A stretch of 64,000 bases of DNA from Anaerolineae bacterium (GCA_020848035.1 JADLAX010000069.1:98540-162539), one strand, 5' to 3'. Shown: positions 42,421 to 51,126, counted from the stretch's first letter. Translations and numbers: made by a program. The notes: a model not told the origin generated them from the sequence alone.

Positions 42421-43524
42421 ATGAACCAATCCCGCCTCCACAAACTCACTCAGCAAATCCTGGCCCACGGCGTAGACGGTGTGGCCCTGGTGCCTGGCCC
42501 CAACATGGCCTACCTCAGCGGCATCCACTCCCACGTCAGCGAACGGCCGATTGTTCTCTTTTTCCCCGCCGACGATGACCCCGCTATCGTCATTCCCGGC
42601 CTGGAAGCGATGAAAGCCCAGGCCGCAGGCATCCCGGCCGACCGCATCTTCGCCTGGAACGACGATGAAGGGTACACCGGTGCCTTCCAGCAAGCGTGCG
42701 CCGTGCTGGAGCTGTCTGACTATTTGCTGGCGGTGGAGGCGCTGCACATGCGTGTGCTAGAGCTGGAGCTGCTCAAACGTTACGCGCCCGGCCTCACCAC
42801 CACCCACGCCGAACCCATTTTGATGGCCCTGCGCGCCGTGAAGGAAGATGAGGAAATTGCCAAGATGGAGCGAGCCATCGCCATCGCCGAGCGGGCTATG
42901 GAGCGGCTCATTCCCCAAATTGAAATGGGCATGACGGAAAAGCAGGTGGCAGCCATGCTCACCCAGCTTCAGCTGGAAGAAGGTGCCGACGCCATCGCCT
43001 TTGGCCCGATTGTCTCCACTGGCCCGAACGGCGCATCGCCGCACGCGGTGCCCACGGACCGCCGGCTGCAAGCGGGTGATTTGCTCGTCATCGACTGGGG
43101 CTGTCTGGTGGAGGGTTACCCGTCGGACATTACGCGCACCTTCGCCGTGGGCGAACTGGACCCCGAACTGCGTCACATCTACGAGACGGTGAAGCTGGCC
43201 AACGAGCAAGGTGTGCTGGCCTCCGGCCCTGGCGCAACCGGGCAAGACGTGGACCGCGCCACTCGCGAAGTGATTGAGGACGCAGGCTACGGCGACTATT
43301 TCATCCACCGCACCGGGCACGGCCTGGGCGTGGAAGGCCACGAACCGCCCTTCATGATGGAAGCCAACACCGAACCGCTGATCCCTGGCAACGTTTTTAC
43401 CGTGGAACCGGGCATCTATTTGCCGGGCCGTGGCGGCGTGCGCATCGAAGACGATATTGTCATCACGGAAGACGGCTACCGCAGCCTGACCACGATGACG
43501 CGCGAGCTGATCACGGTTGGGTAA
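42421..43524 (+). CDS. M24-family aminopeptidase (Xaa-Pro peptidase)
   Basis: A 367-residue creatinase/prolidase-fold peptidase. N-terminal creatinase domain (about 1-130), then the pita-bread domain with metal ligands in IDWGC (about 225), SDITRTF (about 236), HRTGHGLG (about 299), VEPGIY (about 332) and IEDD (about 346). It removes N-terminal residues before proline or related bonds. ATG 42421 has AAAGGAA 9 bp upstream and is preferred over ATG 42403. Confidence 0.9.
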   Translation: MNQSRLHKLTQQILAHGVDGVALVPGPNMAYLSGIHSHVSERPIVLFFPADDDPAIVIPGLEAMKAQAAGIPADRIFAWNDDEGYTGAFQQACAVLELSDYLLAVEALHMRVLELELLKRYAPGLTTTHAEPILMALRAVKEDEEIAKMERAIAIAERAMERLIPQIEMGMTEKQVAAMLTQLQLEEGADAIAFGPIVSTGPNGASPHAVPTDRRLQAGDLLVIDWGCLVEGYPSDITRTFAVGELDPELRHIYETVKLANEQGVLASGPGATGQDVDRATREVIEDAGYGDYFIHRTGHGLGVEGHEPPFMMEANTEPLIPGNVFTVEPGIYLPGRGGVRIEDDIVITEDGYRSLTTMTRELITVG

Positions 43525-43533
43525 AGTGAAGAG

Positions 43534-43614
43534 ACCCTCACCCCGGCCCTCTCCCTGGGAGGGAGAGGGAGCCAATTCCCTCCCCCTTGCAGGGGGAGGG
43601 TTAGGGTGGGGGTC
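43534..43614. repeat. CCCTCACCCC/GGGTGGGGG foldback
   Basis: CCCTCACCCCGGCCCTCTCCC then GGGAGAGGGAGCC and CCCTCCCCCTTGCAGGGGGAGGGTTAGGGTGGGGG. It begins 10 bp after the M24 stop and runs to just before the next gene, whose start is therefore hard to fix. Confidence 0.8.
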
Positions 43615-43630
43615 AGTTCTCAGATGGCTG

Positions 43631-44917
43631 ATGGGCTTGCTGTTGGTAACGGCCGTTACCACCTGCCAATCCCCCCCCGCTCCCACACCCACGCTGCCCC
43701 CCGCCAACACGCCAGAGGCGCTCAGCCAGATCACCGCCAGCCCGGCGGAAGGGTATCCCGTGCCCACGCGGGCCACCACCACCGAGCCGTACCCGGTCAG
43801 CACGCCCACGGCCGAATTGATCTTCACCCCGCCGCCCATCGGCACGCTGGACGGCGATGACGTTTACCTGCCCTACGTCGCCAATCCAGACAGCGCCACG
43901 CCAACGCCGCTGCCGCCGACAGAAACTGCCAGCCCGACACCCATTCCGACGGTGGATTTTACGGCCGTTCGCACCGAACTCGCCGCGCAGGGATTGGCCC
44001 TCTCTCCCGTCAAAATGGGGTTCCACACCGGCATTGGCGGCAACAGCACGGGTCTGGAGCAGTGGATGCGCGCCCTGGATGCGGCGGGCATTCCCTTCTT
44101 CCTCAAAAGTGTGGATAACGCCCAACCCATTTTCATCGCCCAGGAGATCATGAAGCAGAGCGGTGTGCCGCACGTGCTGGTCTACCGCAAAGCGGCCCAG
44201 GGTGGTTCTAGCTACGATTGGAACGTGCCCAACTACAGCCTGCCGCCGGACCAGGCCGCCGAAATCCACTGGCAGATGCACCGCGACGCCTTCCCACCGG
44301 AGCTGGACCGCAGCCTGGTCTGGCTGGAAACGATTAACGAGGTGGACAAAAACCAGGCGGAATGGCTGGGCCAGTTTGCCCTAAAAACGGCCGAACTCGC
44401 CCTGGCCGAAGGGTTCCGCTGGGCTGCTTTTGGTTGGGCCTCCGGCGAACCGGAACCAACCGACTGGCAGACACCCAGCATGTTGGCCTTTCTGCAGCTG
44501 GCGGGCAGCAATCCCGACCGGCTGGCCATTGCCCTGCACGAGTACAGCTACCTGGTAGACGACATTGACCACGAATATCCGTATAAAGTCGGCCGTTTCC
44601 AGGCGCTGTTCCAGATTGCCGACCAGTACGGCATACCTCGCCCCACCGTGCTCATTACCGAGTGGGGCTGGACCTACGAAAAAGTGCCGACGCCAGAGCA
44701 GGCCATCCAGGACATTGCCTGGGCCTCGCGGCTGTACGCGCCGTATCCCGAGGTGAAAGGGGCAGCCATCTGGTTTTTGGGCGGCCAGTTTGCCGACATT
44801 GCCAACCTGGCGCAGCAGCTCATTGAGCCGGTGACGCGCTACAGCTTGCAAAACTACTTCACTGCGCCGCAGCCGCCCGCCCAGGCACCGATCCAACCGG
44901 AGGTGTACGCGCCATGA
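43631..44917 (+). CDS. secreted glycoside-hydrolase-like lipoprotein
   Basis: A protein of about 428 residues. MGLLLVTAVTTC resembles a lipoprotein signal with Cys12, though it lacks a positively charged N-region; the upstream in-frame VLRWL would supply it, so the start may be slightly earlier with a rare codon. A Pro/Thr-rich linker (about 13-115) leads to a clan-A-like TIM barrel with an acid/base Glu in TINEVDK (about 239) and a nucleophile Glu in LITEWGW (about 346). Substrate cannot be predicted; GH39/GH5-type barrels are the nearest guess. The repeat upstream replaces the normal leader. Confidence 0.7.
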   Translation: MGLLLVTAVTTCQSPPAPTPTLPPANTPEALSQITASPAEGYPVPTRATTTEPYPVSTPTAELIFTPPPIGTLDGDDVYLPYVANPDSATPTPLPPTETASPTPIPTVDFTAVRTELAAQGLALSPVKMGFHTGIGGNSTGLEQWMRALDAAGIPFFLKSVDNAQPIFIAQEIMKQSGVPHVLVYRKAAQGGSSYDWNVPNYSLPPDQAAEIHWQMHRDAFPPELDRSLVWLETINEVDKNQAEWLGQFALKTAELALAEGFRWAAFGWASGEPEPTDWQTPSMLAFLQLAGSNPDRLAIALHEYSYLVDDIDHEYPYKVGRFQALFQIADQYGIPRPTVLITEWGWTYEKVPTPEQAIQDIAWASRLYAPYPEVKGAAIWFLGGQFADIANLAQQLIEPVTRYSLQNYFTAPQPPAQAPIQPEVYAP

Positions 44918-44929
44918 GAGAAACAAATT

Positions 44930-45053
44930 TGGCTCTTTGGGAATTCAGGGGGGGTTACCACCCGTGATTCGTGAAACGTGAAACGTGACCAGAGGGTCAT
45001 CACGTTTCACGCTTCACGTTTCATGGCACCCCACGAAATCCTGAAGAACCACA
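44930..45053. repeat. CTCTTTGGGAATTCAGGG foldback copy
   Basis: GGCTCTTTGGGAATTCAGGG, then CGTGAAACGTGAAACGTGA, a loop, TCACGTTTCACGCTTCACGTTTC and CACCCCACGAAATCCTGAAGAACC. The outer ends are imperfect inverted repeats of each other. Confidence 0.85.
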
Positions 45054-45062
45054 AATTTCAGT

Positions 45063-45133
45063 TGTCATTCCCGCGAAGGCGGGAATCCATCGCTCGCTAA
45101 GGTAGATGGATACCCGCTTTCGCGGGTATGACA
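45063..45133. repeat. 71-bp nested TGTCATTCCCGC foldback
   Basis: TGTCATTCCCGCGAAGG...GGAATCCATC (45063-45091) is matched across 13 bp by the near-exact complement ending GGGTATGACA (45105-45133). Each arm is itself a small palindrome. It fills the gap before dinB. Confidence 0.85.
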
Positions 45134-45147
45134 GTTTAATGGCATAA

Positions 45148-46236
45148 ATGAATTCTCAAGACAAAAATAGAGTGGGGCAGTGGGAACGCGCGATTTTGCA
45201 TCTGGACATGGATGCATTTTATGTCAACGTGCATATTTTGGATCACCCCGAGGATGCGGGACGGCCGTTGGCCATCGGTGGGCAGCCAGACCAGCGCGGG
45301 GTGGTGGCTTCGGCCAGCTACGAGGCGCGTAAAATGGGGGTTCGCTCCGCCATGCCGATGAGTACGGCCGTACGCCTCTGCCCCAACTTGAAGATTGCCC
45401 CCGCCAACTGGGATCGCATTCATAGCTGCTCCAAGCAGGTGATGGCCATCCTGGAGCCGTTTGGCCCGCTGGAGCAGATGAGCGTCGATGAGGCGTATGT
45501 GGATCTATCGGCCTGGGGTAACCCGGAAGAGAAGGCGGTGGAGATACGAACGGCCGTTAAACACCAGACCCATCTGCCCTGTTCCGTCGGGCTGGCCAGC
45601 AGCAAGCTGGTGGCCAAAGTTGCCTCCGACCACGACAAACCGGAAGGATTCACCGTTGTGCCGCCGGGCACCGAAGCCGCCTTTCTGGCCCCGCTGCCCA
45701 CGCGGGCCATTCACGGCATTGGTCCGCGCACGGCCGAAAAGCTGGCCAAACTCAATATCCAGACCTGCGAGCAGCTGGCCCTGGCCGATTTAGGATTGCT
45801 GCAAGGGGCGTTTGGCAGTCAGGCAGTTTCACTGCAAGAAAGAGCACGGGGAGTAGACGGCCGTAGCGTCGTCGTCGATCATGGGCTGGCCAAAAGCATC
45901 AGCCAGGAGTGGACCTTCAACCGCGACGTCAACGATCCGGCCCAACTGCGCGCCAAGCTCAAGGAGATGGCCGAAGACGTCGCCCGCTCGCTGCAAAAAC
46001 GGCAGCTGGTCGCCCACACCGTCACCGTCAAGTTTCGCTGGGCCGATTTCACCACCTTCACCCGGCAGCGTTCGCTGGAAATCGGCATCAGTGAAGCCGC
46101 CACAATTTATGCCCTAGCCGAAGCCATCTGGGCCGACCATTGGCCACCCGGCCAAAAAATGCGCCTGCTGGGTGTGGGTGTCAGCAAAATCGAAGCCCCC
46201 ACCATTCGCCAGCTGGGTCTGCCTTTCCTCGATTAA
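45148..46236 (+). CDS. dinB: DNA polymerase IV (Y family)
   Basis: A 362-residue lesion-bypass polymerase. Catalytic acids are in LHLDMDAFYVNV (about residue 20-22) and SVDEAYVDLS (about 112-113). The YEARKMGVRSAMPM block, helix-hairpin-helix region GIGPRTAEKLAKL, and little-finger domain follow. The C-terminus ends QLGLPFLD, which resembles a sliding-clamp binding motif. No strong ribosome site is seen before ATG 45148 and no LexA box was recognised upstream. Confidence 0.9.
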   Translation: MNSQDKNRVGQWERAILHLDMDAFYVNVHILDHPEDAGRPLAIGGQPDQRGVVASASYEARKMGVRSAMPMSTAVRLCPNLKIAPANWDRIHSCSKQVMAILEPFGPLEQMSVDEAYVDLSAWGNPEEKAVEIRTAVKHQTHLPCSVGLASSKLVAKVASDHDKPEGFTVVPPGTEAAFLAPLPTRAIHGIGPRTAEKLAKLNIQTCEQLALADLGLLQGAFGSQAVSLQERARGVDGRSVVVDHGLAKSISQEWTFNRDVNDPAQLRAKLKEMAEDVARSLQKRQLVAHTVTVKFRWADFTTFTRQRSLEIGISEAATIYALAEAIWADHWPPGQKMRLLGVGVSKIEAPTIRQLGLPFLD

Positions 46237-46267
46237 CACAAGTATCTCTGTGGAGTGTTCTGGGGTT

Positions 46268-46325
46268 GCAACGAATTAGCGCGAATCATCACAAAAATTA
46301 GCGGTCATTCGGGCTAATTCGCGGC
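46268..46325. repeat. word hairpin, GCGAATT type, second copy
   Basis: AACGAATTAGCGCGAATC, a loop, and GCGGTCATTCGGGCTAATTCGCGGC. Uses the same GCGAATT words as 38555. Confidence 0.65.
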
Positions 46326-46358
46326 AAAAAACAGCCACCACCTGGTGACTGCTTTTTT
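46326..46358. terminator. bidirectional terminator between dinB and DUF892 gene
   Basis: AAAAAACAG-CACC pairs with GGTG-CTG-TTTTTT around a 4-nt loop, with A and T tracts on both sides. It can stop the convergent transcripts from either side. Confidence 0.8.
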
Positions 46359-46380
46359 AATGCCTGATGCAACCAGCTTG

Positions 46381-46884
46381 CTATCTGGCGCTCTGATTGA
46401 GGCCTTCGGCGAGTAAGCTCCCCTCGGCCAATTGGGTCAGTTTTTTATCGGTCTCACCCTCTTCATCCAGCGTGCGCTGGAGCGCGTTGGCGGCCTCGTC
46501 ATAGCCCAACATTTTGGCATGAGAACGGGCCGCACCATAAGCGGCAATCTCATAATGCTCGACACGCTGCGCCGCCGCAATCAGGGCCACATCTTTGGCC
46601 ACCCGGTCCCCCGACGTTTTGATAATGTCTTCGCCTTCCTTAAGCAGCCCTTCCATGCCATCACACTTAACATTGCCGGGATTCACATCCAGTTCATCCA
46701 AAATCTGGCGAATGCGCTGCAAGTGACCCTGGGTTTGGTCCAGGTGATTTGAAAAAGCATCTTTAAGCGACTGATCGGAAGCGGCCTGCACCATTTTGGG
46801 CAGGGCCTCGGTGATTTGTTTTTCCGCGCTGTACAAATCTTTTAATTCATGGACGTAGACATCGTGCAAAGAATCAAGATTCAT
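46381..46884 (-). CDS. DUF892 ferritin-like protein (YciE family)
   Basis: A 167-residue all-helical protein. HELKDLYSAEKQITEALPKM (cited as about residues 8-27), HLDQTQGHLQRI and HYEIAAYGAARSHA hold the Glu and His residues expected of a ferritin-like di-iron site. Members are stress-linked in several bacteria. ATG 46884 has AAGGAG 6 bp upstream and is preferred over two upstream starts. Confidence 0.85.
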   Translation of the reverse strand: MNLDSLHDVYVHELKDLYSAEKQITEALPKMVQAASDQSLKDAFSNHLDQTQGHLQRIRQILDELDVNPGNVKCDGMEGLLKEGEDIIKTSGDRVAKDVALIAAAQRVEHYEIAAYGAARSHAKMLGYDEAANALQRTLDEEGETDKKLTQLAEGSLLAEGLNQSAR

Positions 46885-47025
46885 CTTTTTCTCCTTCATG
46901 AGCAACAGTAGAAATAAAGCTCATCCTGCGAATATTATGAATGAGAAACGCGGCCCACTCCATGTAACAGGATAGAAACACGGATATAAAAAAGTTATAA
47001 AAGAACGGTTCAAGTTGACCTTAGT

Positions 47026-47062
47026 CAAACAAAAAGGCAGCTTCTGAGTGATAGCTGCCTTT
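47026..47062 (-). terminator. Rho-independent terminator
   Basis: AAAGGCAGCT pairs perfectly with AGCTGCCTTT over a 10-nt loop; on the reverse strand it is followed by TTTTTGTTT. It lies 68 bp past the nucleotidyltransferase stop codon. The rest of the gap between 46885 and 47129 shows no gene. Confidence 0.8.
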
Positions 47063-47129
47063 ATCTCAGCAAAATCAAATGAATTCACACGACACCCGAC
47101 CCAAGAAGCTACGTTTGGTTTGCAGTGTA

Positions 47130-47750
47130 CTACTGACGAGCAGCCTCTTCTTTGGCTGTTTCGTTGATTAACTGCCACAAATCAGCCGCTTCATGGCTGA
47201 TCTCATTGGCCCGCTGACTCACATAATGCGCGTCAAACGATAAGTCTGGATCGCCACCCAAATAGTGGAACACCATTATTTCGTAGATGTCCGATGGATG
47301 GCGCTGTGACCGTCCCTCCGCCCAGGCCATCAGCTTGCCGAGAATGACATCTTCTGGACGTGCAGCCCAAACCGGAAATGATACCTGGCCTGGCAGGTCC
47401 ACTGTTCGTCGGATCCGGTTTTCAAAGGCAGGCCTATAGCGCAGATCCATCGTTAATGGAAATAAATCGGCCTTTTCGCCCAGGGTGGTATCGATGATAT
47501 TAAACGAACTGCCAATTTCCATGGCATTGCGCATTTGGTAGGGATCGGCATAGTAACGAGGCAGGGGAAACGCAGCTGATAAAACCTGAATGTGTGGTTC
47601 TTCTAGATTAACAACGATGTCAATATCAAACGTCGTGCGCGTAATGCCATAGATGGTGGCAGCAAAACCCCCGATTATGGCATACGGTATGTCTAACTCT
47701 TCCAGCTTATGCAGAATTTCGAGAAACAGATTGAAGCCAGGGTTTGACAT
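47130..47750 (-). CDS. nucleotidyltransferase-fold protein (possible toxin partner)
   Basis: A 206-residue member of the minimal nucleotidyltransferase superfamily. GGFAATIYG (about 29-37) and the acidic pair in FDIDIVV (about 42-46) form the core, and a second acid lies in KADLFPL. The same small two-gene arrangement (a short helical protein before it) is common in prokaryotes, and some relatives act as toxins or in phage defence. Start ATG 47750 is 44 bp inside the upstream gene; it overlaps it, so the pair is coupled. Function is not shown. Confidence 0.75.
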   Translation of the reverse strand: MSNPGFNLFLEILHKLEELDIPYAIIGGFAATIYGITRTTFDIDIVVNLEEPHIQVLSAAFPLPRYYADPYQMRNAMEIGSSFNIIDTTLGEKADLFPLTMDLRYRPAFENRIRRTVDLPGQVSFPVWAARPEDVILGKLMAWAEGRSQRHPSDIYEIMVFHYLGGDPDLSFDAHYVSQRANEISHEAADLWQLINETAKEEAARQ

Positions 47751-47961
47751 TTTGGGCACGTTCAATCTCCTCCAGCACTTTAAGATTCAGCTCTGTTTCT
47801 GGAATATTCGGGTGCTTCTGGCGCAAGCGACCACGAATAAGGCCGACCACCAAAGCACGCGCATCTAGCATCGCCTGAATACGCTGCCCTGGAGAAAGCG
47901 AAAGGCGCAAACGCATCAAATCCATGTCGGTGTGAGCAAAATGTCGTGGGTGTGCGTCCAT
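47707..47961 (-). CDS. small helical partner of the nucleotidyltransferase
   Basis: An 84-residue protein, mostly helical, with the conserved-looking stretch SLSPGQRIQAMLDARALVVGLIRG (cited as residues about 22-45) and the C-terminal ELNLKVLEEIERAQ. It has no membrane segment. AGGAAGG precedes ATG 47961, which is preferred over an earlier start. It overlaps the nucleotidyltransferase start, typical of antitoxin-toxin order. It is not assigned to a named antitoxin family. Confidence 0.65.
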   Translation of the reverse strand: MDAHPRHFAHTDMDLMRLRLSLSPGQRIQAMLDARALVVGLIRGRLRQKHPNIPETELNLKVLEEIERAQNVKPWLQSVSRNSA

Positions 47962-48043
47962 TGGGTTAACCTTCCTGTTCTTGCAAAGTCGCATTGTACC
48001 ATTTTTCGGCGTAATCAGTATCCTGGTGAATAACCCGGGACGA

Positions 48044-49441
48044 TCAATCGGCGCTGGCGATTTGTACTTCGCTGCGGCTGAGCAGGCGGCCCATTTCGCG
48101 GGCAAACCCCAGGACATCAACACGGCTGAGGATGAATACGGCCGTTCCCAACCCCACCCCCTCTAGCAAAAAGATGAGCCCGTAGCCCGCACCGTCAGCC
48201 ACATTCAGGCTGAGCAACAGCAGGTCGCGCAGCGCGCCGCCCGCAAAGGTACCCAACCCCTTAAACACCACCACGGAAATCGTCCACAGCCCCAGATAAG
48301 CCCCGGCTTCTTTGTCTGAGGACATGACGGCCATCAGGCTCAGGCCACCGAAAGTGTAGATGCCAAAACCAGCGCCAAAAATGAGCAGGGAGAGTTCGAC
48401 GAGATGAACCTGGTGGAAAACGGCCGTTGCCCCCAACACCAGCATGCCCAGCGCCATCACCGCCAAACCACCGCTGGCGATGCGCCGCTGCCGCTCCGGC
48501 GGCCGTTTGCGCCACAGGTAAGCGCCGCCCACCAGGGTGACCACCGTGGCCGCCTGCCAATAGCTGTTAAAACGCGTCGTGCGCGCCAGCGGTAAATCGA
48601 ACACCTCCGCGCCAAACGGCTCCAGGATCGCATCCTGCATCCAGGCCGAAAACGTGGCCAGCGACAGAAAAATGAAGAAGCGGCGCGTCCGTTTGTCTTG
48701 CCAGATGCGCCCCATCGTGGCCCACAGGCTGCCCGCCGCCCGGTGAACGTCTTGCGCCATCTCCTGACCAAGCGTGATCCCTTTCTGGCGGCGGATTTGC
48801 TGCTCCAGGCCCCAAATCGAAAAGAGCCAGAAAAAGCCGCCAATCACCATCGTGCCAATGACCATTTCCCAGAAAATCAGCGGATCAAATTCCTCCATCC
48901 AGAGGCTAAAAGAGATGCCGACGATGGCAAAAAAGATGATGAGCACCGTTTCGGCGGTGCTGATGGCCAGCCCTTGTTTTTCCTTCGGGGCCGAATCGCG
49001 CACCAGGGCCAGGTAGGGGCTGCCGGAAATGAGCGTGCCGACGCCATACAGCAGCGACGAAAGCACGGCCAGCACCCAGCCAAACCCATCGAAGGTGCCG
49101 CCCGCGTCGTGAACGGCCGCAAAACGCATCAGGCTCCAGCCCAGCAGCGGCAGCGAGAGCACCATCAGCCCACGCCCCAACCAGATGTAAGATGTACGCC
49201 GCATGCCGAGAAACGGCCGTGTATCCGACCGGTACCCCGCCCACAAACTCAGCGGCGAGAGCAGATAACGCAGAGCAATGAGCAGGCTCACTGGCGCGGC
49301 CGGAATGCCAAATTGGGAGATCATCACCCGGTTCCAGATGCTGGTAACGAGAATATCGCCCATCGCTGAGCCAATTTGGAAGCTGCTCAGGCGCAGCATG
49401 CGCCAAAAGCTAAAGGTGAGCTGCTTGGGCTCAGAGTTCAT
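48044..49441 (-). CDS. PucC-family (BCD) MFS transporter
   Basis: A 465-residue membrane protein with about twelve hydrophobic helices. WAGYRSDTRPFLGMRRTSYIWLG (cited by its ends, about 66-88) matches the PucC/LhaA family of bacteriochlorophyll delivery proteins. No chlorophyll, reaction-centre or antenna gene occurs in the window. Non-phototrophic Chloroflexota may use such proteins for a different cargo. ATG 49441 lies 11 bp inside the upstream regulator gene, so they form one operon. Confidence 0.8.
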   Translation of the reverse strand: MNSEPKQLTFSFWRMLRLSSFQIGSAMGDILVTSIWNRVMISQFGIPAAPVSLLIALRYLLSPLSLWAGYRSDTRPFLGMRRTSYIWLGRGLMVLSLPLLGWSLMRFAAVHDAGGTFDGFGWVLAVLSSLLYGVGTLISGSPYLALVRDSAPKEKQGLAISTAETVLIIFFAIVGISFSLWMEEFDPLIFWEMVIGTMVIGGFFWLFSIWGLEQQIRRQKGITLGQEMAQDVHRAAGSLWATMGRIWQDKRTRRFFIFLSLATFSAWMQDAILEPFGAEVFDLPLARTTRFNSYWQAATVVTLVGGAYLWRKRPPERQRRIASGGLAVMALGMLVLGATAVFHQVHLVELSLLIFGAGFGIYTFGGLSLMAVMSSDKEAGAYLGLWTISVVVFKGLGTFAGGALRDLLLLSLNVADGAGYGLIFLLEGVGLGTAVFILSRVDVLGFAREMGRLLSRSEVQIASAD

Positions 49442-50057
49442 AACGCTGTTCCTCACGCGCCGCAATCAGCGCCAGCAGCACGTCGTTGGTGATGGTGATA
49501 ATTTTGTTGTGGATTTGCCCCCAGTGAATCGGCCCCTGCGTCCCCATCGTTTCAGCCATGTCGTACACCGTCTGCGACAAAAATTCGCGGAAGTAAAGAT
49601 ACGCTCGCGTCGTTTCTTCCAGCGACAGCCCGCTTTGCCGCCCCAGCCGCTCGTAGTCGCAGCCAATGGTTTTGGCCTCGGCGCGAACCGTTTGTCGTTC
49701 TGTTTCCAGGGTGAGAAATTGAGTGAAGAGGTGCAGCAGCCGATGGCCAAGCTGGCGCAGCTGCTGGCGAGCCGGTTCGTCGAGCCGCTGGTACCACGCT
49801 TCATCGTTGAGCGCACCGTCGGTGAGCTCCAGCCGGGCCCGGCCAACCATATTTTGCACCACCAGCTGCACGCCGCTGGTCTGCGACCGGTCTGGGGCGA
49901 CGGCCCGCGCTTCCACGTCGGCACGGCGGAAGCGGCGATGGCCGCCAGGGGTGCGCTGCATGGGCAGTTCGCCCTTGTCGCCCCAGGCGCGAATGGTGGC
50001 CGGATGTACACCCAGCAGTTCGGCCGCTTCGCTCAAGTTGATCCAATCGGGTTCCAT
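49431..50057 (-). CDS. MerR-type HTH regulator with C-terminal RsbRD/helical sensor-like domain
   Basis: A 208-residue protein. The N-terminal 60 residues are a MerR/excisionase winged HTH (LSEAAELLGVHPATIRAW, then GGHRRFRRADVEA). The C-terminal half (about 95-205) is all-helical and looks like the RsbRD_N/PucR-like sensing domains: LRQLGHRLLHLFTQFLTLE and LSLEETTRAYLYFREFL. It overlaps pucC by 11 bp and probably controls it. The ligand is unknown; a tetrapyrrole is an attractive guess but not supported by any residue I can point to. Confidence 0.75.
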   Translation of the reverse strand: MEPDWINLSEAAELLGVHPATIRAWGDKGELPMQRTPGGHRRFRRADVEARAVAPDRSQTSGVQLVVQNMVGRARLELTDGALNDEAWYQRLDEPARQQLRQLGHRLLHLFTQFLTLETERQTVRAEAKTIGCDYERLGRQSGLSLEETTRAYLYFREFLSQTVYDMAETMGTQGPIHWGQIHNKIITITNDVLLALIAAREEQRYEL

Positions 50058-50139
50058 TGGAAAAACTATAACAAACTAAGCGAATTGGGCAAGAAAGTTG
50101 CAGGTTTTTACAACTTTTCTCTCATTTTGGGTAACCGTT

Positions 50140-51126
50140 CTACCCCCAATCCACGACCGCTTTTTTACGGCCGTTTACATACTTGTCCGCCGCCACCGCC
50201 GCCAGCACGCCATCCGAAGCGGCCACCACCGCCTGCTTAATGTGCGTGCAAAGCAAATCGCCCACGGCAAACACGCCCGGCAGCGAGGTCTGCATATCGT
50301 TGTCCACCACCAGGCAGCCTTCGGCCGTGGTGGCCAGCTGCCCCATCAGAAAATCGGTGATGGGCTGGCTGCCCTGGAGATAAACAAAGGCCCCGGTGAC
50401 TGGCACCGTTTCCGGCTCGCCCTGGCGCGGGTGAATGAGGATGTGCTCCACACGGCCGTTGCCCACAATTTCCTTCAACCGGGTCGCCAGGCGAACCTTA
50501 ATCTTGGGATTTTCCGCCACCTCGTGGGCCAGCACATCGCGCGCCTTCAGCTCTGGCGTGGGTACGATCAGATGAACCGTTTGGGCATACTTGGTCAGGA
50601 ACAGCGCCTCTTCCAACGCTTCATCATTGTTGCCAATCACCGCCACGTCCTGATCGCGGAAAAACGCGCCATCGCAGGTGGCGCAGTAGCTCACACCCCG
50701 CCCCAGAAGTGCTTCTTCCCCCTTCACCGTGCTGGTGCGGCCCATCGCTCCGGTCGCCAGAATCACCACTTTAGCCCGGTAATTCCCGGTTCCGGCGATT
50801 ATTTCCTTCTGCTCGCCATCAACCATCAGGCCCACCACCTTGTCGGTGATAAACGTGGCCCCAAACGATTCCGCCTGCTCACGCATGATCTCCACCAATT
50901 TAGCGCCGCTAATTGGCCCGGGCACGCCGGGATAGTTGCTGATCTTGCTCGTCACGCCCAGCGCCCCGGCCGTCAGCCCCTTGTCGATCACCAGCGTACG
51001 TAGCTCGGAGCGGGCGGTGTAGATAGCGGCCGTTGTGCCCGCTGGCCCCCCGCCAATGATGATCACGTCGTAATCGTTGGCCTGGTTGTCTAACGAAAAT
51101 CCATTGATATTCAGCTCAAAAGTCAT
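50140..51126 (-). CDS. trxB: thioredoxin reductase
   Basis: A 328-residue low-Mr flavoprotein disulfide reductase. GGGPAGTTAA (about 27-36) binds FAD, the redox pair is Cys-Ala-Thr-Cys (about 153-156, YCATCDG), and AVGDLLC near 291 is the second FAD motif. The NADPH loop is VIGNNDEA, with Asn in place of the usual Gly (GxGxxA gives GNNDEA), which could alter nucleotide preference. It is followed on the same strand by a protein disulfide oxidoreductase gene, its likely electron acceptor. Confidence 0.85.
   Translation of the reverse strand: MTFELNINGFSLDNQANDYDVIIIGGGPAGTTAAIYTARSELRTLVIDKGLTAGALGVTSKISNYPGVPGPISGAKLVEIMREQAESFGATFITDKVVGLMVDGEQKEIIAGTGNYRAKVVILATGAMGRTSTVKGEEALLGRGVSYCATCDGAFFRDQDVAVIGNNDEALEEALFLTKYAQTVHLIVPTPELKARDVLAHEVAENPKIKVRLATRLKEIVGNGRVEHILIHPRQGEPETVPVTGAFVYLQGSQPITDFLMGQLATTAEGCLVVDNDMQTSLPGVFAVGDLLCTHIKQAVVAASDGVLAAVAADKYVNGRKKAVVDWG

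Noticed and set aside
46921..47178. 85-codon frame in the spacer after the DUF892 gene
   Set aside because: It runs through a terminator and the end of the nucleotidyltransferase gene, and its translation looks random.
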